Positions 44,978 through 53,364 of a stretch of 64,000 nt of DNA are shown here, one piece after another. Source of the stretch: Novosphingobium album (ex Liu et al. 2023) (GTDB lineage: Bacteria; Pseudomonadota; Alphaproteobacteria; Sphingomonadales; Sphingomonadaceae); NCBI RefSeq assembly GCF_029076845.1, contig NZ_JARESE010000044.1, forward strand, positions 1-64,000, given 5' to 3'. The stretch's first letter is position 1. Every line of letters starts with the position of its first letter. The notes under the pieces are model-generated. The model saw nothing but the letters and a program-made list of their open reading frames with translations. It was not told the origin of the DNA and ran no database searches. The position numbers and the translations under genes were made by a program.

Positions 44978-47920
44978 CTACCGGCGCGCGGCGACCGCCG
45001 CGACGCCCTTCTGCTCGGGCACCACTTCCAGCCGCCAGCTGTTGTCCTTGCCCAGATAGCGCGCCGCCAGTTCCTGCATCTTCTCGGGCGAGGTCTGGGT
45101 ATAGTCGGTCAGGACCGTGCGCACGGTGGAAATGCGCGAGGGATCGCTGGTCGCCCCTTCGATCTGCCCCATGAAGAAGGCGGAGCTGGAGGCGGCGCGC
45201 GTCACCTGCTGGCGCAACGGCTCGATCACGCGGGCCAGTTCGTCGGCCGTGGGCGGATCGGTGATCAGATCCTGCGCGATCTCGTCGGCGGTCTGGAAGA
45301 ACACCGGCACCGCCGAGGGCGAAAGCTGCGCCATCGCGGTGATCGAGCCGCCGGCCTTCAGGTCCACCGGCCAGGTCGAGAAGACGTAAGGCGCATAGCT
45401 GACCCCCAGCTTCTCGCGCACCGCGTCCATCAGCCGGTTGGTGAAAAGCTGCGTCAGGATCTCAAGCTGGCGCGATTCCGGGATGCCCACCGATCCGCCG
45501 CCGGTCGGCCAGGAAATGATCGCCGCCGCCTGATCGGGATCGCCGCGATGGGTCAGCACCACCGGCGTGTCGGAAGGACGCGGCTCGGCGATCTCGGCCG
45601 AGGCGGCGGTCATCGGCGCCGGCTGGCGCGGCTTGAGCGCGCCGAAGGTCTTCTGCAGCGCGGCGATCGCGGCGGTCTTGTCGAAATCGCCGAAGATCTG
45701 CACTTCCACCGGGCCGCTGTTCAGCGCCTCGCTCCACACCCGCTTGAAGCCCTCGGTCGTGGTCCGGTCGATCTCGGCCGGAGTCGGCGTTTCGAAGCGC
45801 TTGTCCTGCCCGCGCTGGTAGAACTGCAAGTCGCGGTTGAGCACGCCTTGCGGCGAGGTGGCGAAAGCCTCGTACTGGATCTTGGCGGCCGCCTTGGCGC
45901 GCAGCACCGGGTTCACGTCCCAGCGCGGCATCGCCAGCTTGGCGGCGAACAGGTAAAGCTGGTCGGCCAGATCGGCCGGCCGCGTTTCGGCCGAGAATTC
46001 GAAAGCGGCATCCTTCACGTCGAAATCGAAGCCCAGCTTGCGGCCGGTGGCCACACGGTCCAGCTCTTCCTGGCCCAGCGTCGCCACGCCCGCGCCGACC
46101 AGCGCCATCTGGCCCAGCGTCAGGTAAGGCGCGTCCTGCGGCTTGATCTCGCGATAGCCGCCGCCGAAGCGGACTTTCACCATCACCCGGCCCGGCTCTT
46201 CCTGCACGGGCCAGAGCAGCACCTTGACGCCGTTGGCGAACTCGACCTGCTCGATATCGAGCAGGCCGGTGCCGGTGATCGCGGCGACGCGCCCCGGCTG
46301 GCCGATCGCGGGCAGCCCATCGAACGAGATCGGCGGGCCGGCCAGCCGCACCCGCGTATCGGGCTGCACCGGATCGAGCAGCGCCTGGCGGACGGCGGCA
46401 TCGGTGGCGGTGCCTTCCTTCTGGGTGATGAACAGCCCGCGCGTGACGGTGCCGGTGAACAGCTCGCGCGTGTGCTGCAGCACGGCGGCGGGGGTGAACA
46501 GCGGCTTCGATTCGCGAAAGATGCGCAGCACGTCCTCGGGCCCGGCCACGGTTTCGCGGATATCGAGCGCGTTGACCAGATCGTCGGCCAGCTTGGCGCC
46601 CGGCAGCAGGCGGCGCTGTTCGACCGGCACCTGGAAGGCCACTTCCAGCTCGGCGATCTCGCGGTCGATCTCTTCCTGCGTCGGCGGATTGGCCAGCGCA
46701 TCGGCGATCACCGCGCGCACATCGCGCAGCGCCGCGCGCCAGTCGTCGCCCAGCGGCGTCACCGCCACGAAAGTCGCGTCGGCCGAACGGGCGACATCGT
46801 CCTGGTTGACTTGCGCGGTCAGGAAACTGCCGCCCATCCGTGCTTTCGATTCCAGCCGGCGATTGATGATCGCCTGCGCCAGCGCGTCGGTCATCAGCCC
46901 CTGGTTATAGACGATGGTATCGTTGACCTGCCGCCACGGGCGCAGGATCGCGTAAGTCATCGAGGCGGGCAGATCGGGCTCGACGATCACCTCGGTCTTG
47001 CCTACCGGATTGTTCAGGTCCGCGTCGGCGGGGGCGACCGGATCGCCGAAGCTCGGCGCCGGCGCGGGCTTGCCCGGCACTTTCCAGCCGGAAAACCACT
47101 TGCGCACATATTCGGCCAGCACCGCCGGCTCGGCATCGCCGGCGACGATCACCGTCACGTTCGCCGGCCGGTACCAGCGCTGGTAGAAGGCGCGCACCGA
47201 TTGCGGCGTCGCCGCCTGGAGCGTCTCGACCGTCCCGATGGGCGAGCGTTCGGCCAGCGGCTGGCCAGCATAGAACACTTGCTGCATCGTATCCTGCACG
47301 CGCTTGGCCGCCCCGCCGCGCTCACGCATTTCGGCGAGCACGATCGGCAAGTCGGACTTGAGGTTCGACGCGCTCAGCGTCGGCGCCGTGACCATGCCCG
47401 AAAGCAGCTTGAAGGTCTCGTCCAGCGAGGCCGGCGTGGCATCGGGCAAGTCGAGCTTGAAAACGGTCTGCGTCGTCGTCGTCTCGGCATTGGTATCGCT
47501 GCCGAACGAGGCACCCAGCCGCTGGAACGTGGCGATCGCGGTGCCTTCGGCGATGTATTTCGACTGGCGGAACAGCAGATGTTCCAGGAAATGCGCATAG
47601 CCGCGTTCGGCATCGGTCTCGTAAAGCGAGCCGGCATCGACGCGGATGCGGATCGAAACCTGCCCCGGCGGCACGCCGTTGCTGCGCGTGGCATAACGCA
47701 ATCCGTTGGGCAGTTCGCCGAAGTTCCATTCGCGATCGGGCGGAACGTCGCTGTTCTTGTAAAGCCAGGGAACCGCATCCTGCGCCGGGGCCGTGCCGGC
47801 CGAAGCCGCGCGCGATTGCGCGATCGCCGGCTGGATCGGGGTCTGGACAAGAAGGAGGAGGCAGGCGAGCGTGCTGGCGGCGCGCGAAATCTTTTGCATC
47901 CGCATCGTATAGGGGGCCAT
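44978..47920 (-). CDS. Exported M16-family zinc metallopeptidase (pitrilysin-like)
   Basis: Secreted or periplasmic insulinase-family peptidase of 980 residues. A signal peptide ends at about AIAQ (residue 35). The first M16 domain has the inverted zinc motif HFLEH (H110-x-x-E113-H114) followed by the distal AEMRERGG glutamate region. Further M16 repeats follow, the later half lacking the zinc motif as usual. It carries the typical LGVSYAPYVFSTW and RWYRPANVTVIVAGD stretches. ATG 47920 is preferred, with ATG 47905 possible. It is divergent from the nfu gene. Confidence 0.93.
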   Translation of the reverse strand: MAPYTMRMQKISRAASTLACLLLLVQTPIQPAIAQSRAASAGTAPAQDAVPWLYKNSDVPPDREWNFGELPNGLRYATRSNGVPPGQVSIRIRVDAGSLYETDAERGYAHFLEHLLFRQSKYIAEGTAIATFQRLGASFGSDTNAETTTTQTVFKLDLPDATPASLDETFKLLSGMVTAPTLSASNLKSDLPIVLAEMRERGGAAKRVQDTMQQVFYAGQPLAERSPIGTVETLQAATPQSVRAFYQRWYRPANVTVIVAGDAEPAVLAEYVRKWFSGWKVPGKPAPAPSFGDPVAPADADLNNPVGKTEVIVEPDLPASMTYAILRPWRQVNDTIVYNQGLMTDALAQAIINRRLESKARMGGSFLTAQVNQDDVARSADATFVAVTPLGDDWRAALRDVRAVIADALANPPTQEEIDREIAELEVAFQVPVEQRRLLPGAKLADDLVNALDIRETVAGPEDVLRIFRESKPLFTPAAVLQHTRELFTGTVTRGLFITQKEGTATDAAVRQALLDPVQPDTRVRLAGPPISFDGLPAIGQPGRVAAITGTGLLDIEQVEFANGVKVLLWPVQEEPGRVMVKVRFGGGYREIKPQDAPYLTLGQMALVGAGVATLGQEELDRVATGRKLGFDFDVKDAAFEFSAETRPADLADQLYLFAAKLAMPRWDVNPVLRAKAAAKIQYEAFATSPQGVLNRDLQFYQRGQDKRFETPTPAEIDRTTTEGFKRVWSEALNSGPVEVQIFGDFDKTAAIAALQKTFGALKPRQPAPMTAASAEIAEPRPSDTPVVLTHRGDPDQAAAIISWPTGGGSVGIPESRQLEILTQLFTNRLMDAVREKLGVSYAPYVFSTWPVDLKAGGSITAMAQLSPSAVPVFFQTADEIAQDLITDPPTADELARVIEPLRQQVTRAASSSAFFMGQIEGATSDPSRISTVRTVLTDYTQTSPEKMQELAARYLGKDNSWRLEVVPEQKGVAAVAARR

Positions 47921-48009
47921 GTCCTTAAGGGCCAGTGAATAGGCGCGCGATTGGCCGCGCCCGTGGCCCGGCGGCGGCCTGGCCGGCGAACCGCGCCGGG
48001 CGCGCGCCC

Positions 48010-48037
48010 TTGACGCACCCCCAACACGGCCTAAATC
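48010..48037 (+). promoter_or_regulatory. Putative promoter of the Nfu gene
   Basis: TTGACG (48010-48015) and TAAATC (48032-48037) are 16 bp apart, ending 9 bp before the ATG at 48047. If used, the transcript would have almost no leader. Pattern match only. Confidence 0.4.
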
Positions 48038-48046
48038 GTTGGCACC

Positions 48047-48622
48047 ATGTTCATAGAAACCGAAACCACGCCCAACCCCGCCACGCTGAAATTCCTGCCC
48101 GGCCGGCAGGTGATGAGCGCGGGCACGCGCGAATTCGCCACGCCCGAGGCGGCCAGCGCTTCGCCCCTGGCCGAAGCCCTGTTCGATCTGGGCGACGTGA
48201 CCGGCGTGTTCTTCGGCCAGGAATTCATTTCGGTAACGGCCGGGCCCGGTGTCGAATGGCCCGGACTCAAGCCGCAAGTGGTGGCGATCCTGCTCGATCA
48301 CTTCGCTTCGGGCGCGCCGCTCTTCGCGGGCGGCGATGCCGGCGCGATCGCGGTGCCCGCCGATGAGGAGGCCGAGGGCGACGATCCGGCCGACGCCGAT
48401 ATCGTCGCGCAGATCAAGGATCTGATCGAAACGCGCGTGCGCCCCGCCGTCGCCAACGATGGCGGCGACATCATCTATCGCGGCTTTCGCGAAGGCGTGG
48501 TCTACCTGTCGATGCAGGGCGCCTGCTCGGGCTGTCCTTCCTCGACGGCGACGCTCAAGCACGGGATCGAAGGGCTGCTCAAGCACTATGTCCCCGAAGT
48601 GACCGAAGTGCGCGCCGCCTGA
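48047..48622 (+). CDS. NifU-family Fe-S cluster carrier (Nfu type)
   Basis: Fe-S assembly carrier of 191 residues. The N-terminal Nfu_N domain begins MFIETETTPNPATLKFLPG, as in mitochondrial Nfu1. An acidic linker (about 105-117) joins it to the C-terminal NifU domain with the cluster-binding C160-x-x-C163 in GACSGCPSSTATLKHGIE. Intact and of normal length. It is followed by tsaB after 34 bp and probably co-transcribed with tsaB and rimI. Confidence 0.97.
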   Translation: MFIETETTPNPATLKFLPGRQVMSAGTREFATPEAASASPLAEALFDLGDVTGVFFGQEFISVTAGPGVEWPGLKPQVVAILLDHFASGAPLFAGGDAGAIAVPADEEAEGDDPADADIVAQIKDLIETRVRPAVANDGGDIIYRGFREGVVYLSMQGACSGCPSSTATLKHGIEGLLKHYVPEVTEVRAA

Positions 48623-48656
48623 ACCCTGATCCCGGCGGGGGGCCCGGCGCACGGCG

Positions 48657-49277
48657 ATGCGGACACTGGTGATCGACAGCGCGACCGAAGCCTGTTCGGT
48701 CGCGCTTCTGGAAGGCGATGATTGCATCGCCGGGGAGTATCGGGTGCTGGGGCGCGGCCATGCCGAACAGCTCGTGCCGATGATCGCTCGCCTGCCCGGC
48801 AAGGGACAGGCGGGGCGCATCGCCCTGTCGCTGGGCCCCGGCAGCTTCACCGGCGTGCGCGTGGGCCTGGCGGCGGCGCGCGCGCTGGCCTTCGTCTGGC
48901 AGGCCCAGCTTGTCGGCTATCCCACGCTGGCGCTGGTCGCGGCCATGGCGCGCGCGCGCGAAGGCGCGCTGGCGGTCGCCGTCGCGATGACCGGCGGCCA
49001 CGGCGAATGGTTCGTCCAGGGCTTCGCGGCCGATGGCGCCGAGCCGCGCCCGCTGGCTTCGCTGCGGCCGGACGAAGCCGTGGCGGCGACGCCCGAGGAG
49101 ATCGTCGCGGGCAGCCAGGCCGAAGCGCTGGTGGCGGCGCGGGGCCATGGCCGGGCGCTGCCCCTCCTGCCCGATGCGCGCTGCTTCGCGCTGCTGCCCG
49201 AAACGGCGCTGCTGGCGCGCACGACCCCGCTTTACGGCCGCGCGCCCGACGCGCGCCTGCCCGGTGGCGCCCCGTGA
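48657..49277 (+). CDS. tsaB: tRNA threonylcarbamoyladenosine biosynthesis protein TsaB
   Basis: Inactive ASKHA-fold partner of TsaD in the t6A37 tRNA modification complex; 206 residues. The N-terminus RTLVIDSATEACSVALLEGD, the segment GHAEQLVPMI and the glycine-rich LSLGPGSFTGVRVGLAAARAL are diagnostic. The stop shares its last base with the rimI ATG (TGATG at 49275-49279), so the genes are coupled. The tsaB-rimI pairing is common in bacteria. Confidence 0.96.
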   Translation: MRTLVIDSATEACSVALLEGDDCIAGEYRVLGRGHAEQLVPMIARLPGKGQAGRIALSLGPGSFTGVRVGLAAARALAFVWQAQLVGYPTLALVAAMARAREGALAVAVAMTGGHGEWFVQGFAADGAEPRPLASLRPDEAVAATPEEIVAGSQAEALVAARGHGRALPLLPDARCFALLPETALLARTTPLYGRAPDARLPGGAP

Positions 49278-49750
49278 TGCCGCCGCGCGACGACATCGAC
49301 CGTTTGATGGACGTGATGCACGCCGCTTTCGATCCCGCCTTCGGCGAAGCCTGGACGCGCCGCCAGATCGAGGATGCGCTGCTGATCGGCAATTGCCATT
49401 ATCTGCTGATCAACCCGCAAGGATCGCCGGCCGAACCGGGCGAAGAGACTGCGGGCTTTTCCCTAACCCGCTATGGCTACGAAGAAGAGGAACTGCTGCT
49501 TTTCGCGGTGCAGCCAAAGTATCGTCGCCTCGGCTTGGGCCGCATCATGCTCCAGACCGTTTTCGATCGCGCCCGCGAACGCGGCGCGGGGCGAATTATT
49601 CTTGAAATGCGTAAGGGAAATCCCGCGCAGTATCTTTACGCCGCCTGCGGATTTCAACCAGTCGGCGAACGGCGAGACTACTACCGCACTCCCGATGGAC
49701 ATCGGATCGATGCGATTACCTTCGCGCACGACTTGGCGAAGTTGGGCTGA
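49277..49750 (+). CDS. rimI: Ribosomal-protein-alanine N-acetyltransferase RimI-like (GNAT)
   Basis: GNAT acetyltransferase of 157 residues, probably acetylating the N-terminal alanine of ribosomal protein S18. The acetyl-CoA loop is VQPKYRRLGLGRIMLQ, and LEMRKGNPAQYLYAACGFQPVGERRDYYR matches the RimI C-terminal pattern (usually E-x-R-xx-N-xxA-xxLY). Here the residues after LEMR read KGNPAQYLY. The start at ATG 49277 is favoured over a GTG one codon earlier. It is the last gene before a long AT-richer gap. Confidence 0.9.
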   Translation: MPPRDDIDRLMDVMHAAFDPAFGEAWTRRQIEDALLIGNCHYLLINPQGSPAEPGEETAGFSLTRYGYEEEELLLFAVQPKYRRLGLGRIMLQTVFDRARERGAGRIILEMRKGNPAQYLYAACGFQPVGERRDYYRTPDGHRIDAITFAHDLAKLG

Positions 49751-49925
49751 CTTTGTCGCTGGACATGGCGTCTAGTTGTGGATTGGCAGCACGAATTTCG
49801 CAATTGAACTTGTAATCTCCCGTCAATTAGCTACACGCGCGCTTGTGCAAGGCTTGCTCTTGTCACACCCACCCCCCACTGGTCGCAATAAATCACAAAT
49901 GATTGCACAGAGAAGGCCAAAAAAC
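49751..49925 (+). promoter_or_regulatory. AT-richer leader and promoter region of mucR
   Basis: This 175 bp gap is visibly richer in A and T than the surrounding DNA and has several short A/T clusters (GAATTTCGCAATTGAAC, CAATTAG, AATAAATCACAAATGATT). A TTGAAC at 49804-49809 could be a -35. MucR/Ros proteins bind AT-rich targets, often in their own promoters, so autoregulation is likely. No open reading frame of note. Confidence 0.5.
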
Positions 49926-50369
49926 ATGGAAACTATCGAAACCGACATGAGCGAGACCCTGATCACGCTGACGTCGGACATTGTTGCCGCCCATGTCGCC
50001 AACAACAGCGTCGCGGTTGAAGACCTCCCCGCCCTGATCACCAATGTTTACGGCGCGCTCGCCGGCCTTGGCAGTGCAGTCGTGGTCGAACAGGAAAAGC
50101 CCGAGCCGGCCGTTTCGATCCGTGCTTCGGTCAAGCCTGACTACATCGTCTGTCTTGAGGACGGCAAGAAGCTCAAGATGCTCAAGCGTCACCTCATGAC
50201 TCACTACAACATGACGCCGGAAGAATACCGCCAGCGCTGGAACCTTCCCGCCGATTATCCCATGGTTGCCCCCAATTACGCCGAGAAGCGTCGCGAACTG
50301 GCCAAGAAGATCGGCCTGGGCCGCAAGCCCAACGCGCGGCGCGGCCGCAAGCCGAAGACCGCCGCCTGA
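49926..50369 (+). CDS. mucR: MucR/Ros-family zinc-finger transcriptional regulator
   Basis: Global regulator and H-NS-like silencer of alphaproteobacteria, 147 residues. An N-terminal oligomerisation region precedes the prokaryotic zinc finger VCLEDGKKLKMLKRHLMTHYNMTPEEYRQRW-type block. Ligands are C76, D79, H89 and H93: the second cysteine of the classic Ros finger is replaced by aspartate, as known for several rhizobial homologues. The C-terminal tail is basic (GRKPNARRGRKPKTAA), fitting DNA contact. The ATG at 49926 is chosen because of an upstream AGAAGG. A strong intrinsic terminator follows the gene. Confidence 0.96.
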   Translation: METIETDMSETLITLTSDIVAAHVANNSVAVEDLPALITNVYGALAGLGSAVVVEQEKPEPAVSIRASVKPDYIVCLEDGKKLKMLKRHLMTHYNMTPEEYRQRWNLPADYPMVAPNYAEKRRELAKKIGLGRKPNARRGRKPKTAA

Positions 50370-50400
50370 CCTCACCCGTCATGCGCGCGGTTGTGATTAG

Positions 50401-50437
50401 AGCCGCGTCCGCCTAAATAGGCGGGTGCGGCTTTTTT
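50401..50437 (+). terminator. Intrinsic terminator of mucR
   Basis: AGCCGCGTCCGCCT (50401-50414), loop AAAT, AGGCGGGTGCGGCT (50419-50432), then six T. The stem is 14 bp with two central G-U pairs. It is a textbook rho-independent terminator and ends 17 bp before the fur start, which rules out the upstream in-frame GTG at 50425. Confidence 0.93.
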
Positions 50438-50454
50438 CCACCGAAAGGGCAATC

Positions 50455-50886
50455 GTGCACCAACCCATCGATATCGAAGCCCTTTGCGCGCAACGTGGCT
50501 TGCGGATCACCGAACAGCGCCGCGTGATCGCGCGCGTGCTGTCCGAAAGCAACGACCACCCCGATGTCGAAAAGCTGCATGAACGGGCGACGGCGATCGA
50601 CCCGGGCATCTCGATCGCCACCGTCTACCGCACGGTGCGTCTGTTCGAGGAAGCGGGCATTCTTGACCGGCATGATTTCGGCGATGGCCGCGCGCGCTAT
50701 GAAGCCGCGCCCGAAGCGCATCACGATCACATGATCGATGTCGAAACCGGCAACGTCATCGAATTCGTCGATCCCGAGCTTGAGGCGCTGCAGCGCCAGA
50801 TCGCCGAACGGCTGGGCTTCCGCCTGGTCGATCACCGCATGGAGCTGTTCGGCGTGCGCCTCGACCGCGGGGACAGCGAAGGCTGA
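50455..50886 (+). CDS. fur: Fur-family metalloregulator (Fur/Mur type)
   Basis: Metal-dependent repressor of 143 residues. The winged helix covers about residues 15-80 (LRITEQRRVIARVL, HPDVEKLHERATAIDPGISIATVYRTVRLFEEAGIL). The regulatory site HHDH is at 89-92. The structural cysteines of E. coli Fur are absent: the segment after HHDH reads MIDVETGNVIEF, as in rhizobial manganese-responsive Mur proteins, so the sensed metal is uncertain. The GTG at 50455 follows GAAAGGG. The PlsC gene starts 1 bp beyond the stop. Confidence 0.95.
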   Translation: MHQPIDIEALCAQRGLRITEQRRVIARVLSESNDHPDVEKLHERATAIDPGISIATVYRTVRLFEEAGILDRHDFGDGRARYEAAPEAHHDHMIDVETGNVIEFVDPELEALQRQIAERLGFRLVDHRMELFGVRLDRGDSEG

Positions 50887-50887
50887 T

Positions 50888-51682
50888 GTGACCGCCACCG
50901 GCACGGTCGCGGCGCCAGGGCTGATCGCGGCGTGGCGCTGGCCACTGGTGGCCTTGCGGCTGGTTGCGCTGCTGTTGACGCTGGGCCTGTGCGTCACGCT
51001 CTATTACCTGTGCCAGCCGTTCACCCGGCGTAATTCGGCACCGCGCCTGTTCCTGGGCGCAGTGGCGGTGCTGGCCGGCGTGCGCATGACCATCCGGGGC
51101 GAGCGCCCCGGGGGATCGGCGTTCCTGCTGGCCAATCACGTCAGCTGGCTGGACATCCCGGCGCTGGCCGGCGCGACCGGATCGGTGTTCATCGCGCATG
51201 ACGGGCTGGCCGCGATCGGCCCGCTGCGCTGGCTGTGCTCGCTCAACGAAACCGTTTTCGTCGCCCGGCATGACCGCGCCAGCGTGGCCGCGCAAGTCGG
51301 TCAGGTGCGCGCGGCGATCCGCGATCACGGCGCGCTGACGCTGTTTCCCGAAGGCACCACCAGCGACGGCACCGGCCAGCTGGCCTTCAAGTCCTCGCTG
51401 CTATCCGCGCTGGTGCCGGTCCCCGAAGGCGTCGCGATCAGGCCGGTGTGGCTGGATTATGGACCCGAGACGGCCGATATCGCCTGGGTCGGCGAGGAGC
51501 CGGGCCTCGACAACTTCCTGCGCATCCTCGCGCGGCTCGCGCCGATCCAGCTGACCGTGCATCTGCTGGCGCCGCTGGCCGGCGAAGCGCTGGCCAGCCG
51601 CAAGACGATCGCCGCCGCCGCCCAGGCCGCCATCGCCCAGGCCATGGCGGACCAGCGCCGCGGTCAGCGCGTCACGTTGTAG
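50888..51682 (+). CDS. plsC: 1-acyl-sn-glycerol-3-phosphate acyltransferase (PlsC family)
   Basis: Membrane-associated acyltransferase of phospholipid synthesis, 264 residues. It has a hydrophobic N-terminal segment (about 20-45), the H(X)4D motif in LLANHVSWLDIPAL and the second motif FPEGTTSDG. The GTG at 50888 is taken as start since it directly follows the fur stop. The 3' end overlaps the convergent lipoprotein gene by 19 bp. An ornithine-lipid acyltransferase role (OlsA-like) is an alternative, as the two subfamilies look alike. Confidence 0.9.
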   Translation: MTATGTVAAPGLIAAWRWPLVALRLVALLLTLGLCVTLYYLCQPFTRRNSAPRLFLGAVAVLAGVRMTIRGERPGGSAFLLANHVSWLDIPALAGATGSVFIAHDGLAAIGPLRWLCSLNETVFVARHDRASVAAQVGQVRAAIRDHGALTLFPEGTTSDGTGQLAFKSSLLSALVPVPEGVAIRPVWLDYGPETADIAWVGEEPGLDNFLRILARLAPIQLTVHLLAPLAGEALASRKTIAAAAQAAIAQAMADQRRGQRVTL

Positions 51683-52323
51683 GCAAGCTGGCCATCGTCG
51701 AGCTGGAAGCCGACCAGCAGCTCGAACGTCGCGCGCGCCACGGCAGCCTTGACGTCGGGTTCGGACAGCGGATCGATCGCGGCATCGCTGTCGCCGGCCT
51801 TGCGCTTGCGCATGATGCGATCGCGCACCTCGGCCGGCAGCGTCGCCGCCGCCCGGTCGATATAGCCGACACCCTGCGCATGGCCTTGCGCCCGGTCCTG
51901 CCCGGCGGCGAAATCGATGGTGACGCGGCCGACGCGCTTGCTGGTGACGGTGCTGCCGCCCTGCAGCACGGTGACGAAATAGGGCAGCGTCACCTGGCGC
52001 GCCTCGCGCGTGTCGTTGCGCCGCGCCAGCACGTCGAACGACACCGTGGCGGCCACTTTCTCGCCACTGTCGTTGCATTGCGTGCGCACATTGGTCATCA
52101 CCGCGACCAGGTCGATATTGTCCGCGGTCTTATCTCCCGGGGTGCGGAACAGCGTGACGTCGCCGGTATAGTCCGGGATGCCCACGGCCGGGCAGCGGCT
52201 GCGCACGGCAGTGATGCCGACGCTTTCGTCCACCACGATCTCACCCTTGGTGCGGCATCCGCCAAGCCCGACAAGCACCGTGGCGGCGCAAAGGGCAGTT
52301 GCGGTCAGGCGGCGTGCATTCAT
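51664..52323 (-). CDS. Conserved hypothetical lipoprotein
   Basis: A 219-residue protein with a lipoprotein signal peptide (ALCAATVLVGLGGC, lipobox cysteine at about 23). The mature part is soluble, beginning RTKGEIVVDESVGITAVRSRCPAVGIPDYTGDVTLF, with no membrane segment. I know no function; similar lipoproteins occur in sphingomonads to my recollection. The ATG at 52323 follows GAGG. Its 3' end overlaps plsC on the opposite strand, and its 5' end faces ispH, so it is a single-gene unit. Confidence 0.82.
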   Translation of the reverse strand: MNARRLTATALCAATVLVGLGGCRTKGEIVVDESVGITAVRSRCPAVGIPDYTGDVTLFRTPGDKTADNIDLVAVMTNVRTQCNDSGEKVAATVSFDVLARRNDTREARQVTLPYFVTVLQGGSTVTSKRVGRVTIDFAAGQDRAQGHAQGVGYIDRAAATLPAEVRDRIMRKRKAGDSDAAIDPLSEPDVKAAVARATFELLVGFQLDDGQLAYNVTR

Positions 52324-52391
52324 TCTCACATCCTCGGGTCTGCTTGCGCTTGCCCTAGCGAGGCGAGCGGCAAAGCGCTAGAGGCGCGAAT

Positions 52392-53351
52392 ATGAATGCG
52401 CCCTTTCCCATCGATCCGCGCCCGCTTCGCCTGCTGATCGCCGCGCCGCGCGGCTTCTGCGCCGGGGTGGACCGCGCCATCGAGATCGTCGAACGCGCGA
52501 TCGTGCGCTATGGCCCGCCGGTCTATGTGCGGCACGAGATCGTGCACAACCGCTTCGTGGTCGATGGGCTGAAAGCCAAGGGCGCGATCTTCGTCGAGAC
52601 GCTGGACGACGTGCCCGATGGCGTGCCGGTGATCTTCAGCGCGCACGGCGTGCCCAAGTCGGTGCCCGCCGCCGCCACCGCGCGCGGGCTGGAATGGCTG
52701 GACGCCACCTGCCCGCTGGTCAGCAAGGTGCACCGCCAGGCCGAACGCCAGATCGAGGCGGGCCGCCACATCCTGTTCATCGGCCATGCCGGCCATCCCG
52801 AGGTGATCGGCACGTTCGGGCAGGTGCCCGACGGCAACATGACCCTGATCGAAACCATCGCGGACGTGGCCGCCCTGCCCTTCCCCGCCGATGCCGAGCT
52901 TGCCTATCTGTCGCAGACCACGCTTTCGGTCGACGATACCGCCGCGATCATCGCCGCGATCCAGGCCCGCTATCCCAAAGTCACCGCGCCCAAGGCGGAA
53001 GACATCTGCTATGCCACCTCGAACCGGCAGGCGGCGGTGAAGGAGATCGCCCCGCTTTGCCAGCTCGTGCTGGTGATCGGCGCGCCCAACAGCTCCAATT
53101 CGCTGCGCCTTGTCGAAGTGGCCGAACGGTCCGGCGCGATCGGCCGCATGATCCAGCGCGGCGCCGATATCGACCCGGCCTGGCTGAGCGACGTGACCAC
53201 GCTGGGCGTCACCGCCGGCGCTTCCGCGCCCGAGGAACTGGTCGAGGAAGTGCTCGCCCGGCTGCGCGGCCTGCGCCCGGTGGAGGCCGAGGAAGTCGTC
53301 ACCGCGCGCGAGCGGATCACGTTCAAGCTGCCCCGCCAGCTCGTCGGCTGA
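52392..53351 (+). CDS. ispH: 4-hydroxy-3-methylbut-2-enyl diphosphate reductase IspH
   Basis: Last enzyme of the methylerythritol phosphate isoprenoid pathway, a [4Fe-4S] reductase producing IPP and DMAPP. The 319-residue protein carries the three cluster cysteines: C23 in PRGFCAGV, C107 in [11 protein letters not shown] and C206 in [11 protein letters not shown]. The substrate-binding histidines and the E-T-x and SxN segments ([25 protein letters not shown]) are in place. It heads a plus-strand series ispH-thrB-rnhA with very small gaps. Confidence 0.98.
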   Translation: MNAPFPIDPRPLRLLIAAPRGFCAGVDRAIEIVERAIVRYGPPVYVRHEIVHNRFVVDGLKAKGAIFVETLDDVPDGVPVIFSAHGVPKSVPAAATARGLEWLDATCPLVSKVHRQAERQIEAGRHILFIGHAGHPEVIGTFGQVPDGNMTLIETIADVAALPFPADAELAYLSQTTLSVDDTAAIIAAIQARYPKVTAPKAEDICYATSNRQAAVKEIAPLCQLVLVIGAPNSSNSLRLVEVAERSGAIGRMIQRGADIDPAWLSDVTTLGVTAGASAPEELVEEVLARLRGLRPVEAEEVVTARERITFKLPRQLVG

Positions 53352-53364
53352 GGCGCGCGGCTCC

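Noticed and set aside
50425..50455. Upstream GTG start for fur
   Set aside because: It lies inside the mucR intrinsic terminator; the GTG at 50455 has a good ribosome site and the usual N-terminus.
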